This document shows, piece by piece, positions 58,110 to 64,000 of a stretch of DNA of 64,000 bases. The stretch comes from Terfezia claveryi (Eukaryota > Ascomycota > Pezizomycetes > Pezizales > Pezizaceae). The stretch lies in assembly GCA_015179025.1 (NCBI GenBank), contig WHUX01000129.1:62001-126000 (forward strand), in the 5' to 3' direction. The first letter of the stretch is position 1. Every line of letters starts with the position of its first letter. Below the pieces are notes generated by a model, which made no database searches, was not told the DNA's origin, and was given only the letters and a program-made list of their open reading frames with translations. Position numbers and translations under genes: made by a program.

Positions 58110-58200
58110 AGCTTTAATAGATAGTACTTTACTAGATAGTAGCTTTATTAGATAGTAACTTTATTAAATAATAACTTTACTAGATAATAGTTAGTATAAT
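58110..58200 (+). repeat. tandem repeat, ~18-20-bp unit
   Basis: About four units of TAGATAGTAACTTTATTA lie just outside the decayed LTR. From 58200 to 58650 the sequence is extremely AT-rich with nothing recognisable. Confidence 0.6.
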
Positions 58201-58651
58201 AGTAATTTCTAAGTATATTAGATATATATTTTAATATTAGCTATATTAGAAAAATAGATTACTAAGATTTTATTCTTAATATTACTAACTAAATCTTAGT
58301 ACAATATATTATTTTATATATTATCTCCTAATATATACTAGTAATTCTATATTATAATTTCCAGTCTAGTTAGTAATTTATAGTTTTATACTTAAAACTT
58401 TAGAAAAAGTAATTTGTTATAAATAAATACCTATTTATAGTTCAATATATCTCTTAATATAAGCATATATATAGTAACTAAGTAAAAAAAATAAAAATAT
58501 TCTTGTATCTAAAATATAGTCTTATACTAAGCCTCTGGTTAATACATAGTTAGCTTGCTATACTTAGAAAAGTCTTGGTTTTAAGCTGCTTTTATTCAGT
58601 TAAGTTTAAGAAAAGATACTGCCTAATAAAAGTTTAGCTCTTAGGTCTGCC

Positions 58652-59336
58652 CTAATAGAATATATTATTCCTTATTATCATGATTCTTCTCCAAGATCAT
58701 GTTTACGTATATCTATATTATGCCAAGCCTACCAGCCTAGTCGGCTTTACCATATATACTATACTTTGCTATATGCTATATATATGCTGCTGCCATTACT
58801 ATATATGTGGTACTAATACCTTCCCTCAAGTATATAATGAAGTGAAGACAGAAAAACAAAAAGAAAAAAATAGTGGAACAACAAAACAAATAAAAGAAAG
58901 AGATAATAATTTATATTCTTCCCCTATTTCCTATGTTCCTAAGATTCTGCTTTCTAATCTCTTTTTTAGGTCATTATTTAGAGACCAAAGAGCAAATAAT
59001 ATACTCCACACTCTCTAATCTACATATTGTCAGATTAGAATTATTTTTTAAGTCATTAGGGACTATAAAGTGAATAACATACCCTATACCCTCCAATCTG
59101 CATTTTATATTATTAGATTAGAATTATTTTTAGGTTATTAGGGACTATGGAGTCAATAATATACTCCATATCCTCTAATATGTACTTTATTATCAGATTA
59201 GGATTATTTTTAGGTCATTTAGGGACTACGGAATAAATCACATACCCCACACCCTCTAATCTACATTTTATATTGTCAGATTAGGATTGTTTTTTAGGTC
59301 ATTCAGAACCAGGGAGTGAATAACATACCCTATACT
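58652..59336 (-). repeat. 3' LTR of copia element
   Basis: Its left end matches 63887-64000 almost base for base. It contains a tandem array of four and a half units, 80-84 bp each, at 58960-59335, with core GGGACTAYGGAGTGAATAAC and TCTAATCTACATTTTAT. The array is at the LTR start in element orientation (U3), where enhancers or promoters lie. Confidence 0.8.
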
Positions 59337-59616
59337 GATTTGATTATGTACAAAATGTTTTTGGGAGAGGAATACTTTCATCTATATAGTGAGATTCCCT
59401 CTTCATATATAGGTATAGTTGATTACGAGAGGGGAAAACTCTATAACATAGTCTACATTGATGATATTATGATGCTTTGAACCATAAGCCCATTAATTTT
59501 ATATGATACTTATATGGTTCTCGAGGTAGAGTATTTGTAAGAGCATCTACTATCATATCTTTTATTGCAATGTATACAATTAAACATTATCCAGATTTGA
59601 CCGTATGAGTGATAAA

Positions 59617-59937
59617 TTATTCTCTCACATATATATATTTTATATGAAGCAAGTATTTACTATATTTTGCTAGTACAAGGGCTCCCTTATTATTACTATA
59701 TAGAAAAGGAGTTTTTTCTAGAAGTTTTAAGTTTTCTAAGAATCCCATAATCCATGTTAGCTCTCTTACAGCTTCTGTACTGGCAATAAATTCTGCTTCT
59801 ATTAAATTTAGAGCTATTAGGCCTTGTCGTTTAGAATACCAAGAAATTAGAGTCCTATATAAAAAGAATACATATACTTCAGTAGACTTGCAGAATATAG
59901 TATAGTCTAAGAAAGAGGCATCAAAGTATCCTATCAA
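59617..59937 (-). pseudogene. pol: copia RNase H
   Basis: 107-codon open piece with GYFDASF at the first acidic position, SKRQGLIALNLIEAEFIAS (standard KRQ...STEAE motif) and YSNNKGALVLAK (D-N-Q/K-G-A motif with Asp changed to Asn). It ends HIKYIYVRE. The call is firm from motif order. The Asp-to-Asn change again fits G-to-A damage. Confidence 0.9.
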
Positions 59938-59999
59938 GAATATTGGAATAGGTATAGGGTTCCTAAGTATAAAAGATTTTCCAAGAGTTAGGTATCCGG

Positions 60000-61140
60000 A
60001 ATTGTGAGATCATAGGTAGTATAATATTCTCATTATACCTACTCAGTATTATTGAGTAGGTTTTGACAAGAATTGAGCTAATTTCATTATTGCATAACTG
60101 ATATCAGGTCTCGTATCTACTATTTGATACATCAGTCTACCAATTGCTCTTTAATATACCCCCATCTCTAATAAATCCAATATAGTATTGTTAGCCTCTT
60201 CTTCTCATTTTTCTTTGGAGTTTATTGGTATAAAGACAGGTATAGTATTGGACATATGAAATTCTTTCAAGATTTTATGGACATATGAGGCTTGATCAAT
60301 GTATAACCTCTATTTTTGTCAGTTTTGAGTTATCATCATTCCAATATATCTAGATACAGGACTAAGGTCTTTGAATTTGTATTTTTTTAGAGATCTTCTC
60401 TTTTGTCTCCCTTGTCTTAGTCTTATTTCCTACAATTAAGATATCATCAACATGTACTAAGATGAAGAAAAGTTGGCAGATCCATAGTACTTAATTAGAG
60501 TTAAAACGTTTCAAACCAATCTGAGCCAGAAATTTACTTAGGTCTTCCTACTATACTTTTGTAGATTGTTTGAGACTGTATATTGATCTTAGTATTAAGT
60601 ATACTATACCTAGATTATTGGTTTCTTTATATCCTTCTGGTTGGGCCATATATATAAGGAAGTCTTTTAGGAGGCTATTTAGGAAAGCTGAAATAAAATC
60701 TCTTTATTTAATTTCCTAATCATTGAGTGCTACTAGGTGGAGGATAATCTACAATAAGATGAATCTGATAACTGGAGCATATATCTTATTATAGTTGATG
60801 CCTTTTATCTGGGAGTTTCCCTATGCTACCAAATAAGCTTTAAAGTATTGTATAGTAGGTATCTCCCCTAGTTATAGCTGTTCTTCTACTGTTTTGATTG
60901 TAAAAACCTATTTGTTTTTGATGACAATTGTACCTTTAGGAGGTGCAACTAGTTGCCATGTTTGATTGTTAATTAAGGAAGCATATTTTTTGTCATATAC
61001 TTTCTTCCAGTTATTAGCTTGAGGTGATTTTATAGCTATCTTATAACTTAGGGGAATCTTAAAATTAAACTTGATTGTTGAGTTTAAGATTGTTTTTAGT
61101 TGTAGGTAGGCATCATATAGTATATAGTTCACATCCATTG
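60000..61140 (-). pseudogene. pol: copia reverse transcriptase
   Basis: The N-terminal part (61138-60908) carries W-KKVYDKKYASLINNQTW-QLVAPPKG, typical of copia RT starts. The active-site box on the minus strand reads HVDDILIVGNKT near 60456-60425, with both Asp residues kept. Several stops and a frame change lie between. Confidence 0.85.
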
Positions 61141-61189
61141 GGATCCTTTGTATGTGGTCATTATAAAAGGGTAGTTATTGTTATAGATT

Positions 61190-62420
61190 TTAAGCCACTA
61201 GAGAATGAGGATAAGTTGTCATTGCCTGATGGTGAGCTTTGTCCAGTTCAACCTGTTCTATAATTTTATTATCATTATCCAATATATCATCTAGTAGTTC
61301 TCCAAGAATGTTTTTTCCTAGTGGTAAACCTCCTTTTGAGAACTTCTCATGTCTATCTTCAAAGAATATTGTATCTCGGTATTTTCTTATTACATTGCCC
61401 TTAATATTGAAGAGTTGAAATATATTCTCTTTGTCATAATATCCTATAACTATATATTCCTTACTGTATGACTCCAATTTTTTCTTTTTTTTATTTGGGA
61501 TATGTGCATATATTCTGTATCCCTAAATACAGATATAGCTGAGATAAAGTTTGATACCATATAAAGCTTCATAAGGTGTCATTTTAAGGTTTAGCCCTTT
61601 TGCTTTTATAGGTGTCCCATTATTTAGGTACATAGCATAGAGCACAGCCTAACCCTAGAAATCTAGTCATAGATTTGCACAATTGAGTATAGTGGATATT
61701 GAGTGAATTATAATATAGTAATATACCTTTGTATCTCTGTTTATTTCGGAGCTATATGATTGTGTTGTAACTTGTTTTACACCTTGATCTTTTAACTATA
61801 ATTTGAATTCAATATCCAACCACTCTCCACCTCCATCAGTATAAAGACACTTGACTTTGCAATCAAATTGTCTCTCTACTTAGGCCTTATATTCTCTAAA
61901 GATTTTTACTACTTTGCCTTTTTTCTTCAACAGATATATCTATGTATAGTAGGACTTGCCACAAACCATAAGACAAGTATACTTGTGGCTTCAAAAATCA
62001 GCAACATACATAGGTCCATACAAATCTACATAGATAATCTCCAAATTAGCTTTTAGAAACTTGCCTGCCATACATAAAATTTGATATTGTTGATGTATTT
62101 TGACATAGTCATCATAATTTAGCTTGTTTTTCCTAGGTTCCCCAAATTCAATGCCATCAATAAGCTTAGAGACTAGGAATAGGTATTTTTTATTAATGTA
62201 ACCTAGTTTTCAATACTATATATCTAGTTGTTAAGTATCCATTCGATATTTTATTGTATAGGAGTTTTGCATCAGTTTTGTAGTTAGGAGTTAAATTCTG
62301 TCTGGAAATGATACTATTTATAGCATAACTTATTGAGGAGAGTATTCTTGCAGGTAGTAAACAAAATTCTCCCTATCTGCAACTACCTAAAGAGCTTCCA
62401 GCTTAAATACATAACACTTG
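61190..62420 (-). pseudogene. copia integrase
   Basis: Catalytic-core landmarks on the minus strand are VDLYGPM near 62035-62015, a stop at the next Trp or Gln, CLYTDGGGEW near 61850-61820, and a decayed SSEINRDT where NGVAERxN is expected near 61755-61730. MTPYEALYGIK is near 61585-61553. The C-terminal linker is open at 61477-61190 (SYSKEYIVIGYYDKENIFQ...). Confidence 0.8.
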
Positions 62421-62819
62421 CTATTATTCAATGAAAACTATAAACCCTTTGTTTCCAGTTATCTTATTAATATGAAATGTGTATTCAGAAGAAGGTCGGG
62501 GGAATATATCATATCTAAGATTAATATAGTTCTATATTGTAATTGTAGGATAAGATCCTCTTTTGCAGTCACATAAATAATCCTATTTACTATTTCGACT
62601 AGTATTGATTTGATCATTTAAGTATTCGTAAGGAGTTTAAGATTGCTAGTATAGTGAATAGAGGCTCTTAAATCAAGTATCCACCATTATTTATGTTTTG
62701 CTAAATCAGTTGATTATATTATATAATAGTGATTAATAACTCTTGTAATACTCTTTCTAATTGGAATATCTCAAACTGTCTTTACCTAGTTCTTTTGTTT
62801 TTATTACTTATGTATATCT

Positions 62820-63820
62820 TCCTATGATTTAGATAAGGATTCGCAGGAAAAAGAAAAAGAAGAGGATTCTTCAGCAGAAGAAAATTGTCTATCCTTCTTC
62901 TTCTTATCCATCTGTTTTAAGATTCTGTAGGTAGATTATTGTTTGTAGTATATCCTTATGTATTTCTTCCGTGTCTCAACCTTATCACTATTTCTGGTAA
63001 ATCTTCCTTTTTTTTCTCGACTCTAGTTTTGATATTGTATAGGTTATAGTTTTGGATATTTTATCCAACAATCATTGATTCTATGATTTGATAGTCCACA
63101 ATATTCGCATTTTGTCTATGTTTCATTCTGAGAATTCTTTGCCATATATGCTACTGTAGTAGGTTGAAATATAGAGGTAATAGTTTCTACTATTTTCTAC
63201 AGTTAGACTATAGCCATTCATTTTTGTATTAGCTTTTTTTTTCTTATATATGATTGCCTAATGTCTTTTATATCTAGCAGATTATTATTGTTGTCTATAT
63301 TTGTAAAAGTAGTGATAAGGGTAGCATATTCTGAGAGAAGGTTTACTAGAATTTACTACTTTACTTTCTGATAACAAATGTTTTGCCTCAGGTATTTTAA
63401 GTCAGCTACTGTGTTCATAACCTGGTTAATAAATAAAAGAATAGTTTGTTCAGAATACTGACTAAAGGAATTGAGCGTTATTATTAGCTGGAAGATATTT
63501 GCTAAGGAGGAGGATTGAAATCGGCTCTCAAGAGTCTTCTAGGCTTCTCATACAGTCATCTTGTTAGTCAAAGATAACTGAATTTCAGATTTATATCTAA
63601 AGTAAATTTCTGAAAATGCCCACTTATTAGCCTTTGCCTAGCTGATATTTGTATCTAGTAGTTTATAATCAATAAGGTCGAGAAAACATATTCTCATAAG
63701 GAGGATCCTCATATTTTTTTTCCATATCCCATAGTTATTATGGTCGATAAGATTAAAGACTAGAGTCTCTCAATGAAGAGACTTTAGGATATCTAGGTCT
63801 TCCATAATAGCTTTCAAAGA
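62820..63820 (-). pseudogene. gag: copia gag with zinc knuckle
   Basis: Starts near 63820 and shows a zinc knuckle CEYCGLSNHRINDC on the minus strand at about 63110-63069, matching CX2CX4HX4C exactly. An acidic/Ser-rich segment lies near 62870-62840. Upstream frames are broken. From 62420 to 62820 protease is expected, but only fragments are readable. Confidence 0.75.
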
Positions 63821-63886
63821 GATTTAGTTAATTAGAAGAGGTTTTTTAGATGTATCTGCAATGTAGATACAAATGGCTTCATAACC

Positions 63887-64000
63887 TAATAAAATATATT
63901 ATTTCTTATCATCATGATTCTTCTCCAAGATCATGTTTATGTATATCTACATCATGCCAAGCCCGCCAGCCTAGTCAGCTCTGCCATATACAGTATGCTC
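63887..64000 (-). repeat. 5' LTR of copia element (partial)
   Basis: Aligns with 58652-58765. The window ends inside it, so the far boundary and target duplication cannot be seen. Confidence 0.85.

Larger units (their letters stand above)
58652..64000 (-). mobile_element. Ty1/copia element, runs off the window
   Basis: Minus-strand order gag, integrase, RT, RNase H (the copia order), with a 3' LTR at 58652-59336 and the start of the matching 5' LTR at 63887-64000. Stops are fewer than in gypsy copies but present. The sequence just inside the right LTR (minus: GGTTATGAAGCC) may be the primer site. Confidence 0.9.

Noticed and set aside
1..64000. Telomeric or rDNA sequence, bacterial operons
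   Set aside because: No TTAGGG runs, no rRNA-like stretch and no bacterial gene organisation seen.

Overview
This window looks like an AT-rich, gene-poor block of heterochromatin from a filamentous fungus, most likely a Pezizomycotina ascomycete. I see no intact host housekeeping gene, rRNA, convincing tRNA or CRISPR array. Almost everything is transposable elements. Most carry the signature of repeat-induced point mutation (RIP): reading frames are recognisable as proteins, but glutamine codons have become TAA/TAG, Cys and His codons have become Tyr, and catalytic Asp codons have become Asn. The species cannot be named from what is visible.

Layout: 1-4156 is the 3' part of a chromodomain Ty3/gypsy element (family A), with a small MITE at 3115-3362. 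4157-6309 holds degraded reading frames of unknown origin. 6310-15252 is the 5' part of a large second Ty3/gypsy family (family B), split by a palindromic DNA element at 8014-9848. About 15253-20372 is a hAT transposon with a recognisable but broken transposase that still has a good intron. 20373-23817 is the 3' part of another family B copy. It abuts a family A fragment (23818-25497) that carries a second MITE. 25498-29317 is unidentified degraded sequence. 29318-39823 is a full-length family B element with a perfect 5-bp target-site duplication, carrying a third MITE and a 736-bp non-autonomous hAT element.

40030-43980 holds a decayed hAT end, a dense array of a short palindrome-derived motif, and two low-complexity coding-like repeat tracts. 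43990-45783 is a miniature LTR element (TRIM-like) with two 645-bp LTRs. 47220-50345 is a 3.1-kb fold-back element with an 8-bp duplication; its termini match the hAT transposon. 50346-55030 is mixed remnants, including LTR-like pieces and a further hAT-derived element with a CTTG microsatellite. About 55030-57680 is a third Ty3/gypsy family (D). 57800-58093 is a decayed TRIM LTR. 58652-64000 is a Ty1/copia element on the minus strand that runs off the window.

How it fits together: three autonomous machineries are represented (gypsy, copia, hAT), each now defective in this window, and two sets of parasites appear to depend on them. The TRIM shares LTR ends with gypsy B. The fold-back and short elements share termini with the hAT. 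A motif built on the 11-mer TCCGTSACGGA recurs around the hAT ends, inside the hAT intron, in the gypsy A LTR and in free-standing arrays; it is the strongest candidate here for an undescribed shared sequence. The family B element has an unusual order, with a zinc-knuckle ORF and its own TATA box between RNase H and integrase, plus a candidate antisense ORF near its 5' LTR. hAT-derived sequences are more GC-rich and less mutated than the LTR elements, so they probably arrived later.
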